This document shows, in pieces, positions 50,076 to 59,518 of a stretch of DNA of 64,000 nucleotides. The stretch covers positions 1-64,000 of the forward strand of contig JADJZY010000012.1 in the NCBI GenBank assembly GCA_016715505.1, written 5' to 3'. Position 1 is the stretch's first letter; the number at the start of each line of letters is the position of its first letter. The notes beneath the pieces were generated by a model. That model did not search any database and was not told where the DNA came from. It was given only the letters and a program-made list of their open reading frames with translations. A program made the position numbers and the translations under genes. Source of the stretch: Bacteroidota bacterium. Lineage in GTDB: Bacteria; Bacteroidota; Bacteroidia; Chitinophagales; Chitinophagaceae.

Positions 50076-52486
50076 AACGGATATCCAATCGCAATATTCC
50101 AAACCCCGCTTTTTCGCCAATGTAATTGATCAAAGGACCAGCCATTATTTTCAAGAATTTGGGGTTGCTTGATGGGATAGCCCAAATCTAAACGGAAAAC
50201 AAAAAATGAAAAATCCAGGCGTAAGCCCAATCCACTGGACAAAGCGATATCTTGATATAAATAATTGGTATTGAATTCACCACCGGGGATGTCTTTGTCT
50301 TTGTAAAACAACCAAATGTTCCCGGCATCGGCAAAGGCTGCTCCTTTGATATTGATAGCTCCCGAAAACAACTTCAACAGGTTAAAACGTAGTTCAGAAT
50401 TGAGTTCAAATTTCAGGTCGCCAGTTCGGTCAATAATGGCTGTTCCGGTTTTAAAAGTATTACTGATGGATCTGCCCGGCCCCAGGGTTCTCGCGCGCCA
50501 TCCTCGGTTACTAAAACTGCCCCCCGCTGAATATTGTTTGATGTATGGCAATGATCCATTATCACCCATTGGCACACCTACACCAATCATGATCCGGTTG
50601 GCCCATAAATATTTTTTATGGTTGGTATAGGTTCTGAAATCACCCTCCAATCGAATGTAATTGGCGATCGGAGAAATTTCTCCATTACTCACCTGACGGT
50701 ACAAATAATTGACCCCTTTTAAAATGGTTCCCGCTTCTTCCAATCCCAGCTTTAAGGTTTTAAAATCACCCCAGGTATTTTTGATACGACTTTTAAATTC
50801 GTAAGCAATATTTTCACCATAAATGATATTGTTCGAAAAGATATTTCTTAAATAATCGTTGCTTGCTAATTTTTCACGAAACGCCTGACTGAGCAAATGA
50901 TCAGGCACACGGGTAACGGTGAGAAATGCCGGGTTGACTCGCCAATTCTTTAAATCCGTTTCTTTCCAGCTATACCCAAAGCTGCCCGAAATATTATTAA
51001 TCGTATAAGCCTGTAAACGGTTGATGAGGGTATAGTTGAGTCCGATAATTGTAAAGGGGCGATTTTTTTTATTTAATTTCTGCCCAGAAAAGGGAATGAT
51101 GAATTTGGGTAAGGTTAAGTTGGCCGTTATACTAAAATTATTTCCCGAGCGATAAAATTCTTTAGTACCGGTTAACAGGAATCGTTTGGAATTCTGTAGA
51201 AAAAGCAGCCGTACTGAAAGTTGGTTGGCCCCAAAGAATAAATTTTTATTGCGATAAGTCAAGCTGCCGCCTAAGCCTAGGAAGTAGTCACCATCACTGG
51301 TAGAAATATCACCCCGTATTTCCGAATCCATTTTAGCAGCGGTATTCAGAGATATTTTGGCAATGAGTTTTCCGGGAATTTCGGTGTCCTTTTCGAAAGT
51401 AATATTGACAAACTGGAATAAACCGAGCTGGTTGAGACGATTGATTGTGGCTTCAATATTTTTCGGGTTATAAACGTCTCCTTTTTTGAAAAAGATATTT
51501 CTACTAATAACTTTTCGATTCACTGGTAGGGTATGATATCGAAATGTAAAATCATCCAATTCAGTCTCGATCATTTCCCGGTTTTTGGATTGGAATTTAT
51601 TTTCATTCAGGTCTTTAATCTCAATGACTACTTTTTTAATGGTATAGATTTTTGAATAATTGCTATCGCGGGTAGGTTTAATTTCAATGGTCACATCCAC
51701 AAATTCTTTGTTGTTGGTGCTGTCCTGTCCTAGAATTCGACTTTCTGAAAAAGGATCATCCAGTAATTGTAACAATTCCTTTTTATTGGATGTGTCAATC
51801 ATGAAGGAAACATTATCCGATTTAAAATCAAAAAAACCTACGTTTCGGATATTGCGGTAAATACGTTCTCTTTCAAAGCCACATTTAAAATAGGTAAAGA
51901 GTTCTCCATGTTGTATAAAACTGTTTGACAATCCGCTTTCTACAAAATATTTTAAATTACGGTCAGGGCATTGTACTTGTATTTTTCCGATTTGATAAGT
52001 TTTTCCGCAATAAATATCGTAGATCACTTTCGCACTTCGGTCATTTTTACCTTTCACCATTTTGGCTTGTACATCGGCATAGAAATAACCCTGGTTAATC
52101 ATATATTGCCGAATTCGCTGTCTGGATATGTCGATGGCGTTGGTATCTAAAAGAACCGGCTTTTCAACTTTTCGTTTCAGGATTTTTTTGTTCAGACTAT
52201 CTTTGATGAATTGTTGGTAGTTATTGTTGTATTTCCACAATTTATATTTCGGAAGTGCATCCACATCAAAAAGATGGGTATTGGGTTGTTGTGTAATGAG
52301 TGATAAAGCCGCACTTTGTAACTCTCCCTTGAATTTAATGGGTTTGTCTGTATGTATGTTAACCTGATTTTGTACAAGTAATGTTTGATTTTGAGTCAGG
52401 TGTTTGGTATAATTGCAGGAATTGAAAAAAAGAAGGAGTAATCCCAGAAGTCCAAATAAATATTTTGGGATACCTATCTTTTTCAC
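50072..52486 (-). CDS. tamL: BamA/TamA-superfamily outer-membrane lipoprotein (TamL)
   Basis: 804 residues. The N-terminus MKKIGIPKYLFGLLGLLLLF with lipobox FFNSC makes it a lipoprotein, the feature that separates TamL from BamA. POTRA-like repeats fill about residues 30-420 (ISRQRIRQYMINQGYFYADV, INRLNQLGLFQFVNITFEK). The 16-strand surface-antigen barrel follows, with the lid-lock-like RGWRARTLGPG and the ending GVWNIAIGYPF. It works in outer-membrane protein assembly. Its usual Bacteroidota partner, a TamB homologue, is not adjacent. Divergent from the rRNA methyltransferase (20-base gap), an arrangement often seen in this phylum. Confidence 0.9.
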   Translation of the reverse strand: MKKIGIPKYLFGLLGLLLLFFNSCNYTKHLTQNQTLLVQNQVNIHTDKPIKFKGELQSAALSLITQQPNTHLFDVDALPKYKLWKYNNNYQQFIKDSLNKKILKRKVEKPVLLDTNAIDISRQRIRQYMINQGYFYADVQAKMVKGKNDRSAKVIYDIYCGKTYQIGKIQVQCPDRNLKYFVESGLSNSFIQHGELFTYFKCGFERERIYRNIRNVGFFDFKSDNVSFMIDTSNKKELLQLLDDPFSESRILGQDSTNNKEFVDVTIEIKPTRDSNYSKIYTIKKVVIEIKDLNENKFQSKNREMIETELDDFTFRYHTLPVNRKVISRNIFFKKGDVYNPKNIEATINRLNQLGLFQFVNITFEKDTEIPGKLIAKISLNTAAKMDSEIRGDISTSDGDYFLGLGGSLTYRNKNLFFGANQLSVRLLFLQNSKRFLLTGTKEFYRSGNNFSITANLTLPKFIIPFSGQKLNKKNRPFTIIGLNYTLINRLQAYTINNISGSFGYSWKETDLKNWRVNPAFLTVTRVPDHLLSQAFREKLASNDYLRNIFSNNIIYGENIAYEFKSRIKNTWGDFKTLKLGLEEAGTILKGVNYLYRQVSNGEISPIANYIRLEGDFRTYTNHKKYLWANRIMIGVGVPMGDNGSLPYIKQYSAGGSFSNRGWRARTLGPGRSISNTFKTGTAIIDRTGDLKFELNSELRFNLLKLFSGAINIKGAAFADAGNIWLFYKDKDIPGGEFNTNYLYQDIALSSGLGLRLDFSFFVFRLDLGYPIKQPQILENNGWSFDQLHWRKSGVWNIAIGYPF

Positions 52487-52506
52487 TTCTTAACTGATAC
52501 GATTTA

Positions 52507-53238
52507 ATGATTACTAAGGCGCAAGTTAAACATATTCGTTCATTAGACGACAAAAATTACCGCAGGCAGTTCAATGAATTTGTTGTGGAAGGAGAGAAGA
52601 TGCTCAGCGAAGTTTTGCGTTCCGGTTTTGAAATTTTAATGATCTATGCTGTCGATGAGTGGGTTGAAAAATACAAGTCCGAATTGAAGAATAAGCCTTA
52701 TCAGCTCATACCGTATTTTGAGCTGGAAAAAATATCCCAATTTAAAACACCCAACCAGGTACTTGCGGTCGTCAAGATTCCAGTCGCAGCTATTCCATCC
52801 AGTTTATCAGGATTGACTTTAATATTGGATGATATTCGTGACCCGGGTAATTTGGGCACCATTATTCGCATTGCCGACTGGTTTGGCATTCAAAATGTCA
52901 TTTGTAGTATTGGCAGTGTAGATGTTTATGGAAGTAAAGTCATTCAAGCCACGATGGGAAGCGTTTTTCGGGTAGGGGTTTTCTACACAGATTTAAAGTC
53001 ATATATTCTTTCTCAGTCCGGAACTCAGGTTATTGGTACCAGTTTAATGGGAAAAGATATTCGTGAATTCCAATATACCGAACCTGCATTTTTACTGATT
53101 GGAAATGAATCAAAGGGATTGAGTCAGGAATTGGAGGCTTTATGCAGCGATACGGTTAAAATTCCACAATTGGGCCAAGCCGAAAGTTTGAATGCAGCTG
53201 TTGCAACTGGCATCATTTGCCATGCCTTGTTATGCTAA
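52507..53238 (+). CDS. TrmH/SpoU family RNA 2'-O-methyltransferase
   Basis: 243 residues. The N-terminal substrate-binding part has SLDDKNYRRQFNEFVVEGEK. The SPOUT domain carries motif 1 ILDDIRDPGNLGTIIRIADW, motif 2 FLLIGNESKGLSQELE and motif 3 IPQLGQAESLNAAVATGI. It methylates a ribose in rRNA or tRNA using AdoMet; the target base is not predictable. Confidence 0.94.
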   Translation: MITKAQVKHIRSLDDKNYRRQFNEFVVEGEKMLSEVLRSGFEILMIYAVDEWVEKYKSELKNKPYQLIPYFELEKISQFKTPNQVLAVVKIPVAAIPSSLSGLTLILDDIRDPGNLGTIIRIADWFGIQNVICSIGSVDVYGSKVIQATMGSVFRVGVFYTDLKSYILSQSGTQVIGTSLMGKDIREFQYTEPAFLLIGNESKGLSQELEALCSDTVKIPQLGQAESLNAAVATGIICHALLC

Positions 53239-53246
53239 AGTTATTC

Positions 53247-53254
53247 TATATTTG
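53247..53254 (+). promoter_or_regulatory. -7 promoter element (TATATTTG)
   Basis: Exact TAnnTTTG match 100 bases before the DUF4476-protein ATG, just after the methyltransferase stop. Confidence 0.45.
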
Positions 53255-53354
53255 ATGGCTAAACTATTTTTTAAACAATTGGGTCTGAGGCAGGTAATCT
53301 CTGAAATGAATTTACAGAGATGCGTTTTATTCAGAAACAATTAAATTTAAAGAG

Positions 53355-54148
53355 ATGAAAAAATTATTCTTATTTCTAAGCATTCTACTCATTCAATTAT
53401 CTGCATTGGCAGGTTGGAACAGGTCCATGTTGCGAATTCGCGAAGATCGCGGTCGTACGATTTCAGTCAGTGTTGATGGACGACGTTATCAAAAATGGCC
53501 AGAACACTTACAGTAGGTGATTTGCCGGCTGGGTCACATATGATTAAAATATTCCGATATAATAGCAATGGACATGGATACAACAGAGGTGTCTTGATTT
53601 ATCAGGGCCGTATTGATATGAAACCAGGTCGTATATATTATGCAACGGTATTTAATAATGGAATTGATGTTGAAGAAAATTGTTGCATTGATGACTATGG
53701 ACATTGGAACAACAACGACCGTTGGGATGATTGGGATTCGGAAAATGATTGCTGGAATAACAACCACAATTGGGATCCTAAACCTTATCGCGATCCGGAA
53801 CCATGGCAAAATCCAAATGATCATTTCGAAGAAAATACATGGAATGCTTACGGCAATGCAATGAGTACCGGTAGATATCAGCAATTGATTGACCAAATTC
53901 GTAAAGCCAGTTTTGAATCATCCAAAGTAAGTGTGGCGAATACAGGTTTACGAAATAATCGGGTGACCGTTCAGCAATTGATTGGTATCCTTCAGGAATT
54001 TTCCTTTGAAAGCACGAAATTGGATTTTGCGAAGAAAAATTACAGAACTGTCACTGATAAACGCAATTTCTTCCTCATCAATGATGTATTTACTTTCCAA
54101 AGCAGTAAAGATGACTTGAATGAATTTATTCAGCAAAATGAACGATAG
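53355..54148 (+). CDS. Secreted DUF4476 domain protein (frameshifted)
   Basis: About 264 residues. ATG 53355 encodes the signal MKKLFLFLSILLIQLSALAG and continues to VDGRRYQK, where a run of five A (53491-53495) breaks the frame; a sixth A continues into MARTLTVGDLPAGSH and the open frame ending 54148. The middle is rich in Asn, Asp and Trp (WNNNDRWDDWDSENDC). The C-terminal ~95 residues are DUF4476: FESSKVSVANTGLRNNRV, FESTKLDFAKKNYRTVTDKR, FTFQSSKDDLNEFI. Exported, function unknown. Confidence 0.85.
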
Positions 54149-54232
54149 TTGGGCTGGTTAAATCATGCACAATATAAAAGTCAGGGGCTCTTTTTAGAAG
54201 TTTCTTTGATCGCTTAAAATACAAATGACCGA

Positions 54233-54268
54233 ACACAAAAAATCCCGCAGCAGCGGGATTTTTTGTGT
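54233..54268. terminator. Bidirectional rho-independent terminator
   Basis: A perfect 16-bp stem (54233-54248 with 54253-54268, core CCCGC/GCGGG, loop AGCA) with A and T flanks lies between the convergent DUF4476 gene and sucC. Confidence 0.93.
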
Positions 54269-54286
54269 TTAATAAAGATTATTTAT

Positions 54287-55501
54287 TTAGGCAACGGCCT
54301 TATTCACGAGTTCTGCAGCTTCACTCAAAAGGATAGCACTTTGTACTTGTAATCCAGATTGCTCAATCAATTCTTTAGCAGCTTCGGCATTGGTTCCTTG
54401 TAAACGCACGATCACCGGAACTTTAATTTCACCGATTGCTTTATAAGCATCTACAACGCCTTGTGCAACACGATCACAACGTACAATACCTCCAAAAATA
54501 TTAATCAGAATGGCTTTTACATTTGGATCCTTTAAAATGATTCTAAATCCGGCTTCAACTGTTGTAGCATTCGCTCCACCACCGACATCCAAGAAGTTGG
54601 CAGGTTCGCCACCACTGAGTTTAATCATGTCCATGGTGGCCATGGCTAAACCGGCTCCGTTCACCATACATCCTACATTGCCGTCCAACTTCACATAATT
54701 TAAATTACTCTCACTGGCTTCCACTTCAGTAGGATCCTCTTCGGACTTGTCACGAAGTTCAGCCAAATCTTTATGACGGATTAAGGCATTATCTTCAAGA
54801 TTCATCTTACAATCCACAGCAATGATTTTATCATCACTGGTCTTAAACAATGGATTAATTTCGAGCATATCACAATCTAAACCGGTGAATGCCTGATAAA
54901 GTTGGGTTACAAATTTGACACAATTTTTAAATGCCTCGCCTTCAAGACCCAAATTAAATGCAATTTTGCGAGCCTGAAAAGGGAGCAGTGGGGTTCCGGG
55001 AACGATCCACTCTTTAAAGATCTTTTCGGGAGTGTCATGTGCCACATCTTCAATATTCATTCCACCTTCTGTGCTATACATAAAAACATATTGCTTTTTT
55101 TGGCGGTCCAGTAAAATTGAAAGATAAAATTCTTTAGTCGGGTTAGGGCCTTCATAATAAGCATCTTCTGCCACAAAAAGCTTGGAAACCAATTTGCCTT
55201 GATCGCCGGTTTGTAAGGTAACCAAGGTATTACCAATCATGTTTTGTCCGACCGTTGTTGCTTGTTCAGCGCTTTTTACAACCTGCACGCCATGTTGTTC
55301 AGGGATTTCTTTAAAGGTTCCTTTTCCACGTCCGCCAGCATGAATCTGAGCCTTGATAACTACAAATTTGCTATTGGTTTTTGTACTGGTTTGTTGATAG
55401 GCTGCAGTAACTTCTTCAGGGGTCGTGCAAACGATACCATCTTGTACTGGAACTTGATATTTTTTAAGAAGCTCCTTTGCCTGAAATTCATGTAAATTCA
55501 T
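54287..55501 (-). CDS. sucC: Succinyl-CoA ligase (ADP-forming) beta subunit
   Basis: 404 residues. The ATP-grasp half starts MNLHEFQAKELLKKYQVPVQ with KAQIHAGGRGKGTFKE and LDCDMLEINPLF; the C-terminal CoA-ligase half has LDGNVGCMVNGAGLAMATMD, FLDVGGGANATTVEAGF and ILINIFGGIVRCDRVAQG. TCA-cycle enzyme making ATP from succinyl-CoA with SucD, which is not in the window. Confidence 0.97.
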   Translation of the reverse strand: MNLHEFQAKELLKKYQVPVQDGIVCTTPEEVTAAYQQTSTKTNSKFVVIKAQIHAGGRGKGTFKEIPEQHGVQVVKSAEQATTVGQNMIGNTLVTLQTGDQGKLVSKLFVAEDAYYEGPNPTKEFYLSILLDRQKKQYVFMYSTEGGMNIEDVAHDTPEKIFKEWIVPGTPLLPFQARKIAFNLGLEGEAFKNCVKFVTQLYQAFTGLDCDMLEINPLFKTSDDKIIAVDCKMNLEDNALIRHKDLAELRDKSEEDPTEVEASESNLNYVKLDGNVGCMVNGAGLAMATMDMIKLSGGEPANFLDVGGGANATTVEAGFRIILKDPNVKAILINIFGGIVRCDRVAQGVVDAYKAIGEIKVPVIVRLQGTNAEAAKELIEQSGLQVQSAILLSEAAELVNKAVA

Positions 55502-55868
55502 ACTTTAAAAAAATTTTGGCAAATTTATGTGCTGATTCCGAATTTCCTATTTTAATTCCTGAAATCCAATCTATACTAAATTGGAAAAGACCTATAAAAA
55601 GGATCAGGTTGGAATCCCTTAAACCAATTGAAGAATATATCACCGTTTAAATGGAAGGGAACTTTTTGGATGCCCGCAAGGCTGTGTGAGCATTCAACCA
55701 AAATCAATAGGTAAATTCCTGTCCTAATCCCGGCATTTAATCTGGTTTTTATCCTCCATGGCCTTACTTCAACTGTGTTGAATCAAAGTAGAGGATATGT
55801 CTTGCAAAGGACGAGGGGAGATGTTTCAGCAGGAATGCGGGTAAAATTCTGATGAACATTAATTACAT
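55502..55868. other. Intergenic region between divergent genes
   Basis: Apart from the two -7 elements at its ends (for sucC and the glycosyltransferase) I see nothing recognisable in these 367 bases. Confidence 0.5.
55520..55527 (-). promoter_or_regulatory. sucC: -7 promoter element of sucC (TAAATTTG)
   Basis: Exact TAnnTTTG match on the minus strand, 18 bases before the sucC ATG. Confidence 0.6.
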
Positions 55869-55871
55869 TTG
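55864..55871 (+). promoter_or_regulatory. -7 promoter element (TACATTTG)
   Basis: Exact TAnnTTTG match 9 bases before ATG 55881; it excludes the TTG at 55869 as start. Confidence 0.6.
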
Positions 55872-55880
55872 TGCCTTTCA

Positions 55881-56906
55881 ATGAGTAATTCACTACTGAT
55901 ATATGTGTTTGGTGCGTTTTTGGTGTCTCTGATAACACATTATTTGGTGATTGATTTATCGCACAAACGGGGGATTTTTATTGACGATCACAATAGTGAT
56001 TTACCTCAGAAGTTGCACAGTGAACCCACACCGCGAATAGGTGGCCTGGGTATTTTCGTCTCCATTCTGTTTATGGCCAAGGATTTAAAAATTGGTTTGT
56101 ACATTATACTTTGTTTAATTCCCGCATTTCTGGCAGGTTTTCTGGAAGATTTATATGCGAAAATATCACCTTGGCGCAGGTTATTGATCATGAGTATTTC
56201 CGGTGGCATGGCTATTTATTTATTACAAACCGTGGTAACTGATTTCGGAATTATCGAAATACCCTATTGGATGGGGATCATGGTGACGATGGTCGCTATT
56301 CTGGGTTTGATCAATGGTACCAACATGATTGATGGATTTAATGGTCTTTCATCAGGTGTGTGTTTTTTGATATTCAGCACTTATTTTGTAATTAGTTATC
56401 GAATCGGAGATACCGAGTTGGCATACATTAGTTTGGTGTGTATGGCGTCAATACTGGGTTTCCTGGTGTTTAATTTTCCGGGTGGAAAAATATTTCTGGG
56501 AGATGGGGGCGCATATAGTTTAGGATTTTTATTGGCGATTGTTTCCATTTTATTGGTCATGCGCAATCCGGATATTTCGCCCTGGTTTGTATTCGTCAGT
56601 CTGATTTATCCGGTATGGGAAGTCATCTTTTCATTTACAAGACGAACCCTGATACACAAATTATCTCCCCTTTATCCAGATTCGAAACATGTGCATCAGC
56701 TGATATACCGGAACATCACCCGTGAAAAAAATTCGATCACATCTTTATTTATTTTTCCTTTTGTGGTCTTGTTTAATACACTCGCCATTTTATTCTATAA
56801 TAACACCTGGATTTTAATCCTAATTTCTGTTTTCTTCGTGACGATTTATACCTTGTTTTATTACATCTACTCAAGGAGGGAATTAAGAAATAAAAAACCT
56901 AATTAG
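55881..56906 (+). CDS. WecA/TagO/MraY-family glycosyl-1-phosphate transferase
   Basis: 341 residues from ATG 55881. About ten membrane segments. Family motifs: DLPQKLHSEPTPRIGGLGIF, DLYAKISPWRRLLIM (Mg-site region), LINGTNMIDGFNGLSSGVC, FNFPGGKIFLGDGGAYSLGF and the cytoplasmic HxxH-like KHVHQLIYRN. Transfers a sugar-1-phosphate (GlcNAc or similar) from a UDP-sugar to undecaprenyl phosphate, starting a surface polysaccharide. Followed 38 bases later by a nucleotide-sugar dehydrogenase. Confidence 0.93.
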   Translation: MSNSLLIYVFGAFLVSLITHYLVIDLSHKRGIFIDDHNSDLPQKLHSEPTPRIGGLGIFVSILFMAKDLKIGLYIILCLIPAFLAGFLEDLYAKISPWRRLLIMSISGGMAIYLLQTVVTDFGIIEIPYWMGIMVTMVAILGLINGTNMIDGFNGLSSGVCFLIFSTYFVISYRIGDTELAYISLVCMASILGFLVFNFPGGKIFLGDGGAYSLGFLLAIVSILLVMRNPDISPWFVFVSLIYPVWEVIFSFTRRTLIHKLSPLYPDSKHVHQLIYRNITREKNSITSLFIFPFVVLFNTLAILFYNNTWILILISVFFVTIYTLFYYIYSRRELRNKKPN

Positions 56907-56920
56907 TCAAAGATTGAATT

Positions 56921-56928
56921 AATTTTGC
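56921..56928 (+). promoter_or_regulatory. -7 promoter element (TAATTTTG)
   Basis: Exact TAnnTTTG match 16 bases before ATG 56945; the dehydrogenase may have its own promoter. Confidence 0.55.
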
Positions 56929-56944
56929 GGCTCAATTTTGGTAT

Positions 56945-58230
56945 ATGTACAACGAATTACTCCGCAAAGAGCATAAACTGGCTGTGATTGGTCTGGGTTA
57001 TGTAGGTCTTCCAATCGCCCTTGAATTTGCCCGAAAGATTGATGTAATCGGTTTTGATATCAATGCGAAGCGTGTTGAGATGATGAAAAACGGGATCGAC
57101 CCAAGTTGTGAATTAGATAAAGAAGCTTTTGAGGGTTGCCAAATCAGTTTTACGGATTCGTTGGAAGAGTTAAAAGAGGCGCGATTTTTTGTGGTGGCCG
57201 TACCAACGCCGGTTGATGAGCACAATGTACCTGATTTAACGCCCGTTCTGAAGGCCTCTGAAACGATAGGTAAGGTGATTAAAAAAGGAGATTATGTGGT
57301 GTTTGAATCGACTGTTTACCCAGGTTGTACCGAAGAAGATTGTTTGCCGGTTATCGAAAAATTTCCGGATTAAAAGCAGTGACCGATTTTAAAATTGGTT
57401 ATTCGCCTGAAAGAATCAATCCGGGCGATAAGCAACATACCTTGCAAAATGTGGTTAAAGTTGTGTCGGGATGTGATGCAGAATCATTGGATGAAATTGC
57501 CAAAACGTATGAATTGGTTGTGCATGCAGGTGTTCACCGGGCATCGAATATTAAAGTAGCCGAAGCCGCAAAGATTATTGAAAATACCCAACGTGATTTA
57601 AATATCGCGTTGATGAATGAGTTGTCCATTATTTTTGATAAAATTGGAATCAATACTTATGAAGTACTCGAGGCGGCAGGAACCAAGTGGAATTTCCTTA
57701 AATTCTTTCCTGGTTTGGTAGGAGGGCATTGTATCGGGGTGGATCCTTATTACCTCACTTATAAATCGGAGCAATTGGGTTATAAGTCAAAAGTGATTTT
57801 ATCCGGCCGAATTATCAATGATGAAATGGCCAGTTACGTTGCCAAAAAAACCATTCAAACCATTATTAAAAATGGTGTAGATGTTTCAAAGGCGCGTATA
57901 CTCGTTATGGGAACAACCTTTAAAGAAAATGTGACGGATATTCGCAATTCCAAGGTTGCTGATTTAATCAAGGAATTGAAAGGGTATTCTGTTCAGGTGG
58001 ATGTAACCGATCCTCATGCAGATCATGACGAATTATTGCATGAATATGGATATGGTTTGAATGAAGTAAATGGGAAATATCATGCCATCATTGTTGCCGT
58101 GAGCCATGAAGCATATATCAATCTGGATGAAAACTACTTCAAAGGCATGCTGACAGAAGAAGGATTATTGGTTGATCTTAAAGGAATCTATCGGAATAAA
58201 TTGGGCAATATCCAGTATTGGAGTTTGTAA
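56945..58230 (+). CDS. Nucleotide-sugar dehydrogenase, UDP-GlcNAc/GalNAc type (frameshifted)
   Basis: About 429 residues in two frames (56945-57373; second frame from 57325 to 58230). The run of five A at 57357-57361 needs a sixth: VIEK then continues ISGLKAVTDFKIGYSPERIN. NAD-binding KLAVIGLGYVGLPIALEFAR at the start, FVVAVPTPVDEHNVPDLTPV, YSPERINPGDKQH, the catalytic Cys in FPGLVGGHCIGVDPYYL, and KARILVMGTTFKENVTDIRN in the C-terminal domain. The sequence around the Cys and SPERINPGD is closer to the WecC/TviB/WbpA branch than to UDP-glucose dehydrogenase. Makes a uronic acid donor for surface polysaccharide. Confidence 0.9.
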
Positions 58231-58256
58231 GCAGCAGTTTTTTAATCAACAAAATA

Positions 58257-58565
58257 TTATGGATTCTTCTGCGGAGAAGGACTCAGGGTATCAAACACAT
58301 AAACCTCTTCATGAGGGGTTTTCATGAAATACTTTTCACGTGCATAACGTTCCATCACGGCTGAATCTTTTTGGATGGCCTCTTTCTCTTTTTTTAGCCA
58401 TTCCACTTCCTTTTCCAGATATTCAATTTTAGCATTCATTTCATTCAATTCCTTTTTTTGTTTGTATAAGGAAAGCAAATCATACTGGGCAAAGAAAAAT
58501 ACCCATATTACGAACGCAATAGTGAGCAGGAAAAATTTATTCTTAACGAGTTTAAGTAAGAACAT
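58257..58565 (-). CDS. Septum formation initiator (FtsB/DivIC family)
   Basis: 102 residues: one N-terminal membrane segment (FFLLTIAFVIWVFFFAQYDL) followed by a coiled coil rich in Leu, Glu and Lys (KQKKELNEMNAKIEYLEKEV) and a short AREKYFMKTPHEEVYVF end typical of the family. A divisome scaffold protein acting with FtsL and FtsQ. Last of the nusB-DUF1573-yajC-divIC group. Confidence 0.9.
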   Translation of the reverse strand: MFLLKLVKNKFFLLTIAFVIWVFFFAQYDLLSLYKQKKELNEMNAKIEYLEKEVEWLKKEKEAIQKDSAVMERYAREKYFMKTPHEEVYVFDTLSPSPQKNP

Positions 58566-58579
58566 CCGGATTAAACAAA

Positions 58580-58930
58580 TTAAGCAGCTTTTGTGTCTGC
58601 AGATTGTTTCTTACGATATGCGGAAGTCATTTCGAGAGAGATCGCACTTTTGTCCATTTTGACTACAGTGTTTCTATCCAATTCAACCGATAAAGTGCCA
58701 TCGTCATTGATTCGAACAATTTTGCCATAAAAACCGGCTGTCGTAACAATGGTATCTCCAACTTGTGTATTGTTCGAAAATTCTTTTTGTTCTTTAGCGC
58801 GTTTCATTTGAGGGCGTATCATAAAAAAATACATCACCGCGATCATGGCAACCATAAAAAGAACACTGTTCATCGGATTCGGTTTATCGCCTGTTCCGAG
58901 CATTAAAAAAAGATTAGCTAATTGTAACAT
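58580..58930 (-). CDS. yajC: Preprotein translocase subunit YajC
   Basis: 116 residues. A membrane segment (NSVLFMVAMIAVMYFFMIRP) with the family signature RPQMKRAKEQKEF, then TQVGDTIVTTAGFYGKIVRI and a small beta domain. Accessory of the Sec-DF complex in the inner membrane. Its own -7 element (58947-58954) is 16 bases upstream. Confidence 0.95.
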   Translation of the reverse strand: MLQLANLFLMLGTGDKPNPMNSVLFMVAMIAVMYFFMIRPQMKRAKEQKEFSNNTQVGDTIVTTAGFYGKIVRINDDGTLSVELDRNTVVKMDKSAISLEMTSAYRKKQSADTKAA

Positions 58931-58946
58931 ACTGAAAAAATATGGC

Positions 58947-58954
58947 CAAAAGTA
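58947..58954 (-). promoter_or_regulatory. yajC: -7 promoter element of yajC (TACTTTTG)
   Basis: Exact TAnnTTTG match on the minus strand, 16 bases before the yajC ATG. Confidence 0.58.
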
Positions 58955-59017
58955 ATTCTTTCCGAAGGATAATTATCAAATAGAAGTCGAAACTTTTTCA
59001 TGCTTTCAACGAAATAC

Positions 59018-59518
59018 TTATCGTACCTCTGCCTGAATATAAATTTCTTGTTCGGCAGGTTCAGCATTTGATTGAATCACGACCGATTTTTCGTTATATC
59101 CCCGTTTGCCAGTTGAATTAAAACTAACCTGGATACTGGATTTTTCGCCGGGATGTATTGGTGCTTTGGGGAATTGTGGAACAGTACATCCGCACGAGGC
59201 TTTGGCCGAAGCAATCAGCAAATCCTTGCTGCCGGTATTGGTAAATTCAAAATCGTGACTCACAATTTCCCCCTTCTTGTATAGGTCCAAAATGATAAAT
59301 GGTATCTGTAAAGGTAAGAATAGCCTTTTTTGAATACCCGAATCAACAGGTTTCATGGAGGCGTCATTATAAACCAAATCTGCCGATAATTTGGGCGCTT
59401 GACTGCTGTCGGAGGAGGGGAGGGTTTGATTGGAATTGTTTTCAGAACATCCCAACATGGAGATGCCACAAACCATTAACCCAAGGGACCAGAATTTAGC
59501 CAAACTATTTTTTCTTGA
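59018..59518 (-). CDS. DUF1573 lipoprotein
   Basis: 166 residues from ATG 59518. Lipoprotein signal LAKFWSLGLMVCGISMLGC. The DUF1573 domain shows KGEIVSHDFEFTNTGSKDLL, the Cys pair in ASCGCTVPQFPKAPI and SIQVSFNSTGKRGYNEKSV. An Ig-like beta-sandwich common in Bacteroidota envelopes; function unknown. Its start overlaps the end of nusB by 14 bases, so translation is probably coupled. Confidence 0.92.
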   Translation of the reverse strand, partial: SRKNSLAKFWSLGLMVCGISMLGCSENNSNQTLPSSDSSQAPKLSADLVYNDASMKPVDSGIQKRLFLPLQIPFIILDLYKKGEIVSHDFEFTNTGSKDLLIASAKASCGCTVPQFPKAPIHPGEKSSIQVSFNSTGKRGYNEKSVVIQSNAEPAEQEIYIQAEVR

